Notes under the pieces: model-generated | Database searches by the model: none | What the model was told of the DNA's origin: nothing | What the model saw: only the letters and a program-made list of their open reading frames with translations | Translations under genes and position numbers: made by a program | In this document: piece after piece, positions 49,859 to 57,896 of the stretch | Numbering within the stretch: the first letter of the stretch is position 1 | How the letters are laid out: each line of letters starts with the position of its first letter | Assembly (NCBI GenBank): GCA_021821945.1 | Contig: JAJZTF010000002.1 | Location: 149,884 to 213,883, forward strand | DNA length: 64,000 nt | Source: Pseudomonadota bacterium | GTDB taxonomy: Bacteria; Pseudomonadota; Gammaproteobacteria; Burkholderiales; Gallionellaceae | Direction: 5' to 3'

Positions 49859-51040
49859 ATGAGGGAAGCTTATATCGTTTCAGCCAGGCGAACGCCAGTC
49901 GGCAAGGCGATACGCGGCATGTTCCGCAACACGCGCCCTGACGATCTGCTCGTGCATGCGATCAGAAGCGTGATGCTGGATGCGCCCGGGCTCGATCCTG
50001 CGGAGATTTCGGACGTGATCGCAGGCTGCGCGATGCCTGAGGCCGAGCAGGGCATGAATGTCGCGCGCATCGCGCTTTTGCTCGCGGGTCTTCCGGAAAG
50101 CGTGCCGGGCTACACGGTGAACCGCTTCTGCGCGTCCGGCCTTCAGGCGGTGGCGCTGGCCGCGGACAGGATACGTCTGGGCGAAGCGGACGCAGTGCTC
50201 GCGGCGGGCGTGGAGAGCATGAGCATGGTGCCGATGATGGGCAACAAGGTCGCATTCAATCCGGCGATCTTCGAGCGCGAATTCGCGATCGCCTATGGCA
50301 TGGGGCTGACAGCGGAGAGGGTCGCCGGAAAATGGAACGTGTCGCGCGAGGATCAGGATGCGTATGCGCTCCAAAGCCATCTGCGCGCGCTTTCCGGCAT
50401 CAACAACGGCGAGTTCGAGGAGGAGATCGCGCCCTATGCCATCGTCGAGCGGACTGCAGACCTTGATGTCAGAAGCATATCTTCCAGCGAGCGCATCGCA
50501 TCCCTGGACGAATGCCCCCGACCGGACACCTCGATGGAGGCGCTTGGAAGGCTCAAGGCGGTTTTCGCGCAGAACGGTTCGGTGACCGCGGGAAACAGCT
50601 CGCAGATGTCGGACGGGGCTGCCGCAGTCCTTCTGTGTTCCGAAGAGGCGCTGAGGCGCTACAATCTCGAGCCCATAGGCAGGTTTTCAGGCTTCAGCGT
50701 CGCGGGTGTTCCTCCCGAGTTCATGGGCATAGGTCCCGTGGAGGCGATTCCGCGCGCGCTGGCAAAAGCCGGCCTGAAGCTCGACGACATGAGCTGGATA
50801 GAACTGAACGAAGCCTTCGCGGCGCAGACGCTCGCGGTGATGAGGGAGATGCATCTGGAACCGGATATCGTCAATCCGCTAGGAGGCGCGATCGCGCTGG
50901 GTCATCCTTTGGGCGCGACAGGCGCGATACGCACGGCGACGTTGCTGCACGGGCTCAGGAAACGCCGGCAGAGATACGGAATGGTGACGATGTGCATAGG
51001 CACGGGCATGGGCGCTGCAGGAATATTCGAGGCATTGTGA
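49859..51040 (+). CDS. fadA: Acetyl-CoA acyltransferase (thiolase)
   Basis: The 393-residue thiolase has nucleophile Cys91 (NRFCASGLQAVAL), the His motif NPLGGAIALGHPLGATG and the second Cys in CIGTGMGAAG. It performs the final thiolytic step of beta-oxidation. Position in the fad cluster supports FadA over biosynthetic AtoB or PhaA, though sequence alone does not separate these strictly. The ATG lies three bases after the cnoX stop with no strong ribosome site, suggesting coupling. Confidence 0.88.
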   Translation: MREAYIVSARRTPVGKAIRGMFRNTRPDDLLVHAIRSVMLDAPGLDPAEISDVIAGCAMPEAEQGMNVARIALLLAGLPESVPGYTVNRFCASGLQAVALAADRIRLGEADAVLAAGVESMSMVPMMGNKVAFNPAIFEREFAIAYGMGLTAERVAGKWNVSREDQDAYALQSHLRALSGINNGEFEEEIAPYAIVERTADLDVRSISSSERIASLDECPRPDTSMEALGRLKAVFAQNGSVTAGNSSQMSDGAAAVLLCSEEALRRYNLEPIGRFSGFSVAGVPPEFMGIGPVEAIPRALAKAGLKLDDMSWIELNEAFAAQTLAVMREMHLEPDIVNPLGGAIALGHPLGATGAIRTATLLHGLRKRRQRYGMVTMCIGTGMGAAGIFEAL

Positions 51041-51062
51041 TGGGGTTTGCGAGGCGGGGAAA

Positions 51063-52265
51063 ATGAAGGAGGCGGAAAAGCTTAATGCGGATTGCCGCTC
51101 GGGGAGGCTGCATGGCATAGAGGCTAGCCTGAGAACCCAGGGGGATGCCTGGTATGCGCTGGTATCGGAGCGCTGTCCGCATCTTTTTGCGAGGGTTCCT
51201 GTCTATGTGAGCCATGAAGGTTTGCGGCAGATGACCGAAGTGATCGCGGCGGCAAACCGGGTGATGGCAGGAGAGGCGTGGTGCTCGCTTCCCGAGATCG
51301 GCATCAGGCCGGGTTTCAGCAATGCGGAAGGCGTCTTCTACGGTTTCGATTTCCATTTGAACAGCGAGGGCGCGCACCTCATCGAGATCAATACCAATGC
51401 GGGAGGGGCATTCCTTAACGCGCTGGTCAAGTCGGAGCAGCGCGATTTGCCCGGCATCCCCGTAGCCGAGCCCAATCTCGAGCGCGTCTTCATCGACATG
51501 TTCAGAAACGAATGGCGGCTGAAACGTGGCTACCAGCCGCTTTCCTGCATCGCCATCGTCGACGAGCAGCCCGAGGGGCAGTACCTCTATCCGGAATTCC
51601 TTTATGCCCAGCGGCTCTTCGAGCGCGCGGGAATCAGGACCCTGATCCTCGATCCGTCCATGCTCCGGCAAGCAGCAGGCGGGCTTTATGCGGGGGATCA
51701 GAAGGTGGACATGATCTACAACAGGCTGACGGATTTTTCTCTCGACCGGTATCCCGCGCTCATGCAGGCGTGGAAGGAGGATCATCTCGTTCTGACGCCC
51801 GATCCATCGCACTATGCGCGCTATGCAGACAAGCGCAATCTCGTGCGGCTGACCGATGTCGAAGAATTGAAGCGCATGAATGTTGCGGATTCCGATGTCG
51901 CGATATTGCAAAAGGGCATACCCCATTGCTTCGTCGTGCAAAAGGATGCGGAGGAATATTTGTGGGAGCATCGCAAGGAGTTGTTCTTCAAGCCCTGCAG
52001 CGGTTATGGAAGTCGCGGCGCATACCGCGGGGACAAGCTGACCCGGCGCGTGTTCGGCGAAATACTCGATTCGGACTATATCGCGCAGCGCATCGCGCCT
52101 CCGGGAGAGCGCTGCGTGAGTGACGGGATTTCGCTCAAGTTTGATGTGCGCTGTTATGTCTATGAGGGAAAGATACAGCTCGTCGCGGCGCGACTCTACC
52201 AGGGACAGGCGACCAATTTCAGAACGCCCCATGGCGGATTCGCACAGGTCAGGGTGGTCAGGTAG
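51063..52265 (+). CDS. ATP-grasp-like protein with permuted motif order, unknown function
   Basis: I recognise no characterised family. The 400-residue protein carries an LIEINTNAGG motif near residue 108, resembling the Glu-x-Asn metal site normally at the end of an ATP-grasp domain. A glycine-rich FFKPCSGYGSRGAYRG segment near 310-323, resembling the nucleotide-binding Lys and loop, and DVRCYVYEGKIQLVAARLY near 362-380 come later. The order suggests a circularly permuted ATP-grasp fold, known in some ligases. No signal peptide is seen. It starts 22 bases after fadA with a GGGGAAA ribosome site and may be in that operon, but its substrate is unknown. Confidence 0.6.
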   Translation: MKEAEKLNADCRSGRLHGIEASLRTQGDAWYALVSERCPHLFARVPVYVSHEGLRQMTEVIAAANRVMAGEAWCSLPEIGIRPGFSNAEGVFYGFDFHLNSEGAHLIEINTNAGGAFLNALVKSEQRDLPGIPVAEPNLERVFIDMFRNEWRLKRGYQPLSCIAIVDEQPEGQYLYPEFLYAQRLFERAGIRTLILDPSMLRQAAGGLYAGDQKVDMIYNRLTDFSLDRYPALMQAWKEDHLVLTPDPSHYARYADKRNLVRLTDVEELKRMNVADSDVAILQKGIPHCFVVQKDAEEYLWEHRKELFFKPCSGYGSRGAYRGDKLTRRVFGEILDSDYIAQRIAPPGERCVSDGISLKFDVRCYVYEGKIQLVAARLYQGQATNFRTPHGGFAQVRVVR

Positions 52266-52298
52266 AATGCGGGTCAAATCCATCAAGAGAGAGCATTC

Positions 52299-52685
52299 AT
52301 GTTGAATTCACTGCTGGCCATAGGTGCCGGAGCCGCCCTCGGGGCATCCATGCGTTGGGGGCTCGGGCTCTGGCTCAATCCCGTTTTTCCAACCCTGCCG
52401 ATGGGTACGCTCGCCGCGAATCTTCTGGGCGGATACCTGATCGGCCTCGCGATCTCCTTCTTCACGCAGCACGCAGGTCTTTCGCCCGAGTGGAGGCTGC
52501 TCGTCATCACCGGGTTCTTGGGCGGGCTCACGACCTTCTCGACCTTTTCGGCGGAGACGGTGACGCTCCTGCTGCGCGAGCAGTATGCCTGGGGTGCCGC
52601 CATCATCGCATCCCACCTCGGGGGCTCGCTTGCGATGACGGTGCTTGGCATACAGACATACAAATATCTTGGCGGGGGACAATGA
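52299..52685 (+). CDS. crcB: Fluoride ion channel CrcB/Fluc
   Basis: The 128-residue protein has four hydrophobic helices and the family motifs [24 protein letters not shown] and [13 protein letters not shown]. Dimers export fluoride. The upstream 33 bases are too short to hold a fluoride riboswitch. A DUF190 gene overlaps its stop by four bases, a frequent pairing. Confidence 0.93.
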   Translation: MLNSLLAIGAGAALGASMRWGLGLWLNPVFPTLPMGTLAANLLGGYLIGLAISFFTQHAGLSPEWRLLVITGFLGGLTTFSTFSAETVTLLLREQYAWGAAIIASHLGGSLAMTVLGIQTYKYLGGGQ

Positions 52686-52990
52686 TGAACATGCTGAATT
52701 TCTATGTTTCCGAGAAGCAGCAGCTTGCAGGCAAGCCCCTCCATGAATGGCTGCTCGAGGAGGCGAAGGCGCTCGGCATCAGTGGCGGTTCGGCTTTCCG
52801 CGCAATCGCGGGATACGGCCGCCACGGCAGGATGCACGAGGACAGCTTCTTCGAGCTCGCGGGCGAACTGCCGGTGAAGGTCGAATTCATCGTCGACGAC
52901 GAACATGCGGAGAGGCTGCTGTCCGTGCTGCGCGACAGGAACATGAGGATATTTTTCATGCGCACGCGGGTCGAGGCGGGGACGGTCTAG
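52682..52990 (+). CDS. DUF190 family protein
   Basis: The 102-residue protein has the DUF190 pattern ([42 protein letters not shown] in outline, then [14 protein letters not shown]), similar in fold to PII-like signalling proteins. Function is unknown, though frequent linkage to crcB suggests a fluoride role. The start may be 52682, 52685 or 52691; the first overlaps crcB as ATGA. Confidence 0.85.
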   Translation: MMNMLNFYVSEKQQLAGKPLHEWLLEEAKALGISGGSAFRAIAGYGRHGRMHEDSFFELAGELPVKVEFIVDDEHAERLLSVLRDRNMRIFFMRTRVEAGTV

Positions 52991-52992
52991 CC

Positions 52993-53751
52993 ATGCAGCT
53001 GACCGTGCTGGGATGCAGCGCCGGGATAGGCGGTGCGCGTCGCACCACATCGCTGCTCCTGGACGAAGACATACTGATCGATGCGGGAAGCGGGGCCGGC
53101 GACTTGAGCCTGGAACAAATGGCGCGCGTTGACCATGTCTTCCTGACCCATGCGCATCTCGACCACAGCGGGTTTCTGCCCCTGCTCGCCGATGCGACTG
53201 CATTCATCAGGAAGCGCCCCTTGCTGGCCTATGCGCTGGACGAGACCATCGCCGCGCTGAAGGCGCACATGTTCAACGGCGCTCTTTGGCCGGACTATAC
53301 GGTGAAACCCAGCATCGAGGATCCCTATGTGCGCTTCGTGCGGATCAAGCATGGCGTGCCGGTCATGCTTGGCGAAAGGCGCATCGTGCCTCTTCCTGTT
53401 TGCCATTCGATTCCGGCAGCCGGATACTGCATGGACAGCGGAAATGCGCGTTTCGCCTTCAGCGCGGACACCACGCATTGCGATGCGTTCTGGGATGCAC
53501 TCAATGAAATGGATAATCTCCGCTATCTGATGGTCGAGGTGACACTGAGGAATGCCGATGCGTCGGAGGCTTCCGGGCACATGAGTGCCAAACTGCTGGC
53601 GAAGGGGCTGGATCGACTGACGAAGAATGTCGAGCTCTTCATCACGCATCTCGAGCCCGGCAAGGAAGAGCTCGTGATGGATGAAGTTTTGGAGGTGTGC
53701 AATAGTTTCTCCCCTGTGCGTCTGCATCAGGGGCAACGTTTTGTTTTCTGA
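52993..53751 (+). CDS. Metallo-beta-lactamase-fold hydrolase, class II PDE-like
   Basis: The 252-residue protein has the zinc motif THAHLDHSG (HxHxDH at 53-58), a later FSADTTHCDAF Asp and a C-terminal ITHLEPG His. The HLDHSGFLPLL context resembles class II cyclic-nucleotide phosphodiesterases of the same fold. A cAMP or cGMP PDE role would fit the class III cyclase at 16644, but many folds with this motif hydrolyse other substrates. It starts two bases after DUF190 and is probably co-transcribed with crcB-DUF190. Confidence 0.7.
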   Translation: MQLTVLGCSAGIGGARRTTSLLLDEDILIDAGSGAGDLSLEQMARVDHVFLTHAHLDHSGFLPLLADATAFIRKRPLLAYALDETIAALKAHMFNGALWPDYTVKPSIEDPYVRFVRIKHGVPVMLGERRIVPLPVCHSIPAAGYCMDSGNARFAFSADTTHCDAFWDALNEMDNLRYLMVEVTLRNADASEASGHMSAKLLAKGLDRLTKNVELFITHLEPGKEELVMDEVLEVCNSFSPVRLHQGQRFVF

Positions 53752-53767
53752 CCTGCGAGGAGGCAAT

Positions 53768-54568
53768 ATGAAGAGTCTGTTGTTGGCTGCAGCTTTGATG
53801 TGTCTTGGCACGGCTTCCGTGGAAGCCAAGGTGATAGGGAAGGAAGTGGATTACCATTCGGATGGGGTGACGCTCAAGGGCTATATCGCCTATGACGACA
53901 GCTTCAAGGGCAGGCGTCCCGCCGTCCTTGTCGTGCACGAGTGGTGGGGGCACAACGCCTATGCAAGGCATCGCGCGGACATGCTGGCGAAGCTCGGATA
54001 CACCGCGCTTGCTGTTGACATGTACGGCGATGGCAAGCAGGCTCATCATCCCGATGACGCGGCGAAGTTCGCGGCCGAGGTCAACAGGAACATGCCGATG
54101 GCGCGCGCGAGATTCGAGGCGGGCATGAATCTTCTGAAGCAGGAGCCTACCGTCGATCCCGACGAGATGGCCGCGATCGGATATTGCTTCGGCGGCGGCA
54201 TCGTTCTGAACATGGCGCGCGAGGGCGTGGATCTCAAGGGTGTTGCGAGTTTCCACGGCATGCTGGGAACGAAGGAACCGGCAAAACCCGGGGTGATCAA
54301 GGCGCGCATCGTCTCGTTCTCTGGCGCTGAAGACCCGATGATCCCGGCCGCAAGTGTGGAGGCATTCAAGAAGGAGATGGACAACGCGGGTGCCGATTAC
54401 CGTGTCGTGGTCTATCCCGGCGCGCAGCATGCGTTCACCAATCCTGCAGCGGACAAGCTGGGCCAGGAATTCAAGCTGCCTCTTTCCTACAACGAGCATG
54501 CGGATAAGGATTCTTGGCAGCAGCTTGTCGTGTTCCTGCGGGAAATCTTCGCGAAGCAGAAGTCCTGA
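53768..54568 (+). CDS. Secreted dienelactone hydrolase family protein
   Basis: The 266-residue product has a signal peptide (about 1-20, ending VEA) and an alpha/beta hydrolase domain with catalytic Cys140 in GYCFGGG, an Asp in AEDPM and His in QHAF. This Cys-Asp-His triad marks the dienelactone hydrolase family. Export of such an enzyme is common, but substrates are mostly unknown. An AGGAGG ribosome site precedes the ATG at 53768. Confidence 0.85.
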   Translation: MKSLLLAAALMCLGTASVEAKVIGKEVDYHSDGVTLKGYIAYDDSFKGRRPAVLVVHEWWGHNAYARHRADMLAKLGYTALAVDMYGDGKQAHHPDDAAKFAAEVNRNMPMARARFEAGMNLLKQEPTVDPDEMAAIGYCFGGGIVLNMAREGVDLKGVASFHGMLGTKEPAKPGVIKARIVSFSGAEDPMIPAASVEAFKKEMDNAGADYRVVVYPGAQHAFTNPAADKLGQEFKLPLSYNEHADKDSWQQLVVFLREIFAKQKS

Positions 54569-54614
54569 TGATGAAAATCTCGCCAGAGCGCATCTTTGAC
54601 AGGATCGTCTGGCG

Positions 54615-55178
54615 ATGAATTATGCTTCGCTGATCGAGCACTACGGCTACTTTGCGCTCTTTCTGGGCACGCTGCTCGAAGGGGAGACGGTGCTGGTGCT
54701 CGCAGGATTCGCCGCGTTTCAGGGATACCTCGCGCTGCACTGGGTGATCCTGGTCGCGCTTGTCGGCGGCTTCATGGGTGACCAGATCTATTTCTGGGTG
54801 GGAAGGCGTCACGGTCCATGGGTGCTGTCGCACTTTCCCGGCCTCGTTCCCGTGTTCGAGCGCGCCGATCTTCTGATCGATCGCTACCATGAAATCCTGA
54901 TCGTGGGGATCCGTTTCTTGTACGGCTTTCGCACCGTCGGGCCGATGGCGCTGGGCATGAGCAGCGTGCTCGCATGGCGCTTTTTGCTTTTCAATCTGCT
55001 TGGCGCCGTGATCTGGGCGGCAGGGATAGGAAGTGCGGGCTATCTTTTTGGCAATGCGCTGACCCTGTTCTTCAACGATTTCAAGAAAGTCGAGGAGGGG
55101 TTGCTCGCCTTCATGCTGATCCTGGGGTTTGTGGTCTGGGCCTGGCGTCGCTACCGATTCAAAAGGAAATTCAAGTAG
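54615..55178 (+). CDS. DedA family membrane protein
   Basis: The 187-residue protein has several hydrophobic helices and the family motifs TLLEGETVLVLAGFAA, GGFMGDQIYFWVGRRHG and RFLYGFRTVGPMALGMS. DedA proteins include flippases that recycle undecaprenyl phosphate and affect membrane homeostasis. It lies 46 bases after the hydrolase gene. The following 124 bases hold the left copy of a direct repeat and a toxin-antitoxin promoter. Confidence 0.85.
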   Translation: MNYASLIEHYGYFALFLGTLLEGETVLVLAGFAAFQGYLALHWVILVALVGGFMGDQIYFWVGRRHGPWVLSHFPGLVPVFERADLLIDRYHEILIVGIRFLYGFRTVGPMALGMSSVLAWRFLLFNLLGAVIWAAGIGSAGYLFGNALTLFFNDFKKVEEGLLAFMLILGFVVWAWRRYRFKRKFK

Positions 55179-55216
55179 CGCAAGATATTGAATACTGGAA
55201 CTGCTGCAAAAATATA

Positions 55217-55240
55217 GCGAATGGCGGGATTTTATCTGCG
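55217..55240. repeat. Direct repeat, left copy, flanking toxin-antitoxin module
   Basis: GCGAATGGCGGGATTTTATC followed by TGCG matches the copy at 55923-55946 in 22 of 24 positions, same orientation. The two copies bracket the toxin and antitoxin genes, 706 bases apart start to start, with no similarity beyond the repeat. Confidence 0.75.
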
Positions 55241-55265
55241 GCCTCACCTCCCACCGTTGTGTATC

Positions 55266-55295
55266 TTGATGCCGTAAGGCACACAGGTGTAACAT
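55266..55295 (+). promoter_or_regulatory. Possible promoter and operator of the toxin-antitoxin operon
   Basis: TTGATG (55266-55271), an 18-base spacer and TAACAT (55290-55295) form a plausible sigma-70 promoter. The palindrome TGCC-GTAA-GGCA at 55270-55281 lies between -35 and -10, where a BrnA-type repressor would bind. The predicted transcript start (about 55302) nearly coincides with the toxin ATG at 55303. Confidence 0.4.
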
Positions 55296-55302
55296 ACTTC
55301 GC

Positions 55303-55581
55303 ATGAAGCCTGTGAATTGGAGCACAGAAAAGAATATCCGCCTCAAAGCCGAGCGTCGCGTGTCTTTCGAGGAAGTTATATCAGCCATGGCAAATGGCGG
55401 GCTTCTTGATGTGCTGGATCACCCGAACACAGCTCAATACCCGAACCAGCGGATGTTTGTAGTTCGCATTCGTGGTTATGCCTATCTGGTGCCGTTTGTG
55501 GAGACGAAACAGGAAGTCTTTCTGAAAACGATCATCCCGAGCCGGAAAGCCACGCGCACTTATCTTGATGAGGAACGTTGA
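55303..55581 (+). CDS. BrnT-like ribonuclease toxin
   Basis: The 92-residue protein has the BrnT-type pattern: an N-terminal W-x-x-x-K-N motif (NWSTEKNIRLKAER), a VSFEEVISAM helix, FVVRIRGYAYLVPFVE strands and a terminal SRKATRTYLDE segment. BrnT toxins are RelE-like ribonucleases that arrest translation. The toxin-first order and a CopG-like antitoxin directly downstream support this. BrnT assignment is from pattern, and the family is diverse. No clear ribosome site; it may be leaderless. Confidence 0.6.
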   Translation: MKPVNWSTEKNIRLKAERRVSFEEVISAMANGGLLDVLDHPNTAQYPNQRMFVVRIRGYAYLVPFVETKQEVFLKTIIPSRKATRTYLDEER

Positions 55582-55582
55582 A

Positions 55583-55900
55583 ATGGACAAGGAAAGCAAA
55601 CTGGAAGAGGAAATTCTGGCCTCTTTTGAAAGGGGCGAGTGGCAACCTTCACGAAAGGCAAAGAGTGAAATAGCGCGCTATGCGGCAATGGCTTCGGCCG
55701 CCCTGGTTAAAGACAAACGGGTCAATATTCGAATCTCTTCGCGGGACCTTGAGGATATTCAGGCAAGGGCAGCAGAAGAAGCCATCCCTTATCAGACTCT
55801 GATGGCCAGCGTCCTTCACAAGTACGTCACAGGACGGCTTGTAGAGCCAAGTCCAGTCCCGCGCTCAGGCGCTACTCGCCCGAGGCGTCGCACTGCTTGA
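55583..55900 (+). CDS. CopG-like antitoxin (BrnA-like)
   Basis: The 105-residue protein has a helical N-terminal half and a ribbon-helix-helix region near the C-terminus (KDKRVNIRISSRDLEDIQ, PYQTLMASVLHKY). It ends in a basic tail (GATRPRRRTA). The ATG at 55583 follows the toxin stop by one base, with GAGGAA upstream. Antitoxins of this kind bind the toxin and repress their own promoter. Confidence 0.68.
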   Translation: MDKESKLEEEILASFERGEWQPSRKAKSEIARYAAMASAALVKDKRVNIRISSRDLEDIQARAAEEAIPYQTLMASVLHKYVTGRLVEPSPVPRSGATRPRRRTA

Positions 55901-55922
55901 CTTGTTGGTCGAAGCAAGATCC

Positions 55923-55946
55923 GCGAATGACGGGATTTTATCAGCG
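55923..55946. repeat. Direct repeat, right copy, flanking toxin-antitoxin module
   Basis: GCGAATGACGGGATTTTATC followed by AGCG is 22 of 24 identical to the left copy at 55217-55240. It lies 22 bases after the antitoxin stop, in a 153-bp gap before the DUF488 gene in which I see no other feature. Confidence 0.75.
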
Positions 55947-56053
55947 TGGGTATCGCTGGCAAAGGTGATGGGCTGCCATGGGCTCGTGCCGGGTGCGCCG
56001 AAGCAGGCCGCTGATGCCCGGCGTGTCTGAGCGATAACATTGAGGGCCGGAAT

Positions 56054-56401
56054 ATGAGCGTATCGATCAAGCGGGTTTACGAAACGCCATTGCCTGCGGA
56101 CGGCATGCGTGTTCTCGTGGATCGCCTCTGGCCTCGCGGAATAAGGAAGGAGGAGGCAAGAATCGATTGGTGGCTGAAGGAGGTTGCGCCATCCACCGCA
56201 TTGCGCAAGTGGTATGGGCATGATCCGGAAAAATGGCCGGAATTCCAGAAGCAATATCGTTCCGAACTCGGGGTCAACCCTGCATTGGCAGAGTTAAAGA
56301 AGCTTTGTCTCAGGGGAAAAGTGACCCTGGTCTATGCCGCCAGGGATGAAATGCACAGCCATGCGCTTGTGCTTCTTTCCATTCTTGGTCGCGGCGTCTA
56401 G
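56054..56401 (+). CDS. DUF488 family protein
   Basis: The 115-residue protein has the DUF488 signature VLVDRLWPRG(IRKEEA)xxDWWLKEVAPS, LRKWYGHDPEKWPEF and VTLVYAARDEMHSHALVL. Function is not established. A GAGGGCCGGAAT ribosome region precedes the ATG. It lies alone between the toxin-antitoxin module and the HD-GYP gene. Confidence 0.85.
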   Translation: MSVSIKRVYETPLPADGMRVLVDRLWPRGIRKEEARIDWWLKEVAPSTALRKWYGHDPEKWPEFQKQYRSELGVNPALAELKKLCLRGKVTLVYAARDEMHSHALVLLSILGRGV

Positions 56402-56438
56402 CTGCAACAGCTGACGATTCAGGTTGCGCGGGTGGTGG

Positions 56439-56490
56439 ATGGGCGTCAAACCCTTGTTGGATCAGGGTTGACGGCATGGGCGTAACCCCT
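56439..56490 (+). other. Dyad and imperfect direct repeat in the HD-GYP leader
   Basis: GTCAAACCCT (56445-56454) pairs with AGGGTTGAC (56464-56472), with a one-base bulge. ATGGGCGTCAAACCC (from 56439) and ATGGGCGTAACCCC (from 56476) form a direct repeat. No T-run follows, so it is not a simple terminator. It lies 42 to 93 bases before the HD-GYP ATG and does not match a known c-di-GMP riboswitch as far as I can see. Confidence 0.3.
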
Positions 56491-56531
56491 TAACTTGAAG
56501 GCTGGCCGATAGCTTTAGCGGAGACGCGGCA

Positions 56532-57857
56532 ATGAAACTTTCCGAACTCATCGGCTCGCTGAGTCATGCACTCGACATGACTGAAGGCCAGCCTGAAGGC
56601 CATTGCGTCAGGTGCTGCTGGATAGGCATGCATCTTGGCCGCGAGATCGGCCTCGAAGACTGGCAACTCTGGGAGCTCTACTACACGCTGCTGCTGAAGG
56701 ACCTTGGCTGCAGCAGCAACGCCGCGCGCATCTGCGAGCTCTATCTGACCGACGACCTTTCCTTCAAGCGCGATTTCAAATGGGTGAACGGCAGTCTGAA
56801 CGAGGTGCTGCACTTCGTGATCGGCCATACCGGGCTCAATGCAGGGCTTGCAGAGCGCTTCAAAAAGCTGCTCACCGTTTTCAGGCACGGCGATGAATAT
56901 GCCCAGGAACTGATACAGACGAGATGCCAGAGAGGGGCAGATATCGCGCGTCAGTTGAGGTTCGGCGAGCCGGTCGCGGCAGGCATTCATGCGCTCGACG
57001 AGCATTGGGACGGAGGAGGGCGACCTGACAGGCTGGCTGGCTTGTCCATTCCGGTCTATGCGCGCATCGCGCTGTTGTCCCAGGTGGTCGATGTATTCCA
57101 TACCGTGGGCGACAGCAAGGCCGCGATGAAGGAAGCGCGCAATCGATCGGGCACCTGGTTCGATCCTGAGCTCGTTTCCGCGCTGGAGAAGATTTCAACC
57201 GATCCGACATTCTGGGCGATGCTGAAATCGGACGGGTTGCACCAGGCGGTGTTCGATCTCGAGCCCGGACAATTCGAGGTGGCGCTCACCGACGATTACC
57301 TCGACGAGATCGCCGCTGCATTCGGCCTCATCGTCGATGCCAAGAGCCCCTATACACAGGGGCACAGCGTCAGGGTCGCGCTTTATACGGATCTCGTCGC
57401 AAACGAACTCGGCATTCCTGAGTCGAGAAGGCGGTGGCTCAAGCGTGGCGCCCTCCTGCACGACGTCGGCAAGCTGGGAGTCAGCAATGCGGTGCTCGAC
57501 AAGCCTGGCAAACTGGATCAGGATGAATGGGAGGCGGTCAGGCTGCACGCCCGGTATACCGGCGCGATACTCGGAAGAATCGGCATCTTCGATGAGCTCG
57601 CCAGAGTTTCCAGCGCGCACCACGAGCGGCTGGACGGGAGGGGATATCCGCTTGGATTGAAGGGCGACGAGGTTGTGCTTGAGACCAGGATCATCACCGT
57701 CGCGGACATCTTCGATGCGATCACTGCCGAGCGCCCCTACCGGGGCGCGATCCCCGTGAATGAGGCGCTGGCGATCATGTCACGGGAACTCGACACGGCA
57801 ATCGACAGGACCTGCTTCGAGGCACTGCAGAAAGTTGCCAGGAGCGCGCTGACATAG
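56532..57857 (+). CDS. Tandem HD-GYP-type phosphohydrolase
   Basis: The 441-residue protein has two HD-GYP-like halves. The C-terminal half (about 250-430) is canonical: LLHDVGKLGVSN and HHERLDGRGYPLGLKG, the metal and GYP motifs of c-di-GMP phosphodiesterases. The N-terminal half has LLLKDLGCSSNA in place of HD and EHWDGGGRP near 155-163, so it looks like a degenerate copy. GGAG precedes the ATG. No sensor domain or transmembrane helix is visible. Activity on cyclic di-GMP is inference from the family. Confidence 0.83.
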   Translation: MKLSELIGSLSHALDMTEGQPEGHCVRCCWIGMHLGREIGLEDWQLWELYYTLLLKDLGCSSNAARICELYLTDDLSFKRDFKWVNGSLNEVLHFVIGHTGLNAGLAERFKKLLTVFRHGDEYAQELIQTRCQRGADIARQLRFGEPVAAGIHALDEHWDGGGRPDRLAGLSIPVYARIALLSQVVDVFHTVGDSKAAMKEARNRSGTWFDPELVSALEKISTDPTFWAMLKSDGLHQAVFDLEPGQFEVALTDDYLDEIAAAFGLIVDAKSPYTQGHSVRVALYTDLVANELGIPESRRRWLKRGALLHDVGKLGVSNAVLDKPGKLDQDEWEAVRLHARYTGAILGRIGIFDELARVSSAHHERLDGRGYPLGLKGDEVVLETRIITVADIFDAITAERPYRGAIPVNEALAIMSRELDTAIDRTCFEALQKVARSALT

Positions 57858-57896
57858 CGTACACTCATGCCAGCTGCCTTCTTGCATCCGCCTATC

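Noticed and set aside
52266..52298. Fluoride riboswitch before crcB
   Set aside because: The gap is only 33 bases and lacks the motif.
56402..56531. Cyclic di-GMP riboswitch before the HD-GYP gene
   Set aside because: The conserved core of GEMM-type riboswitches is not visible; only a bulged dyad and a repeat are seen.
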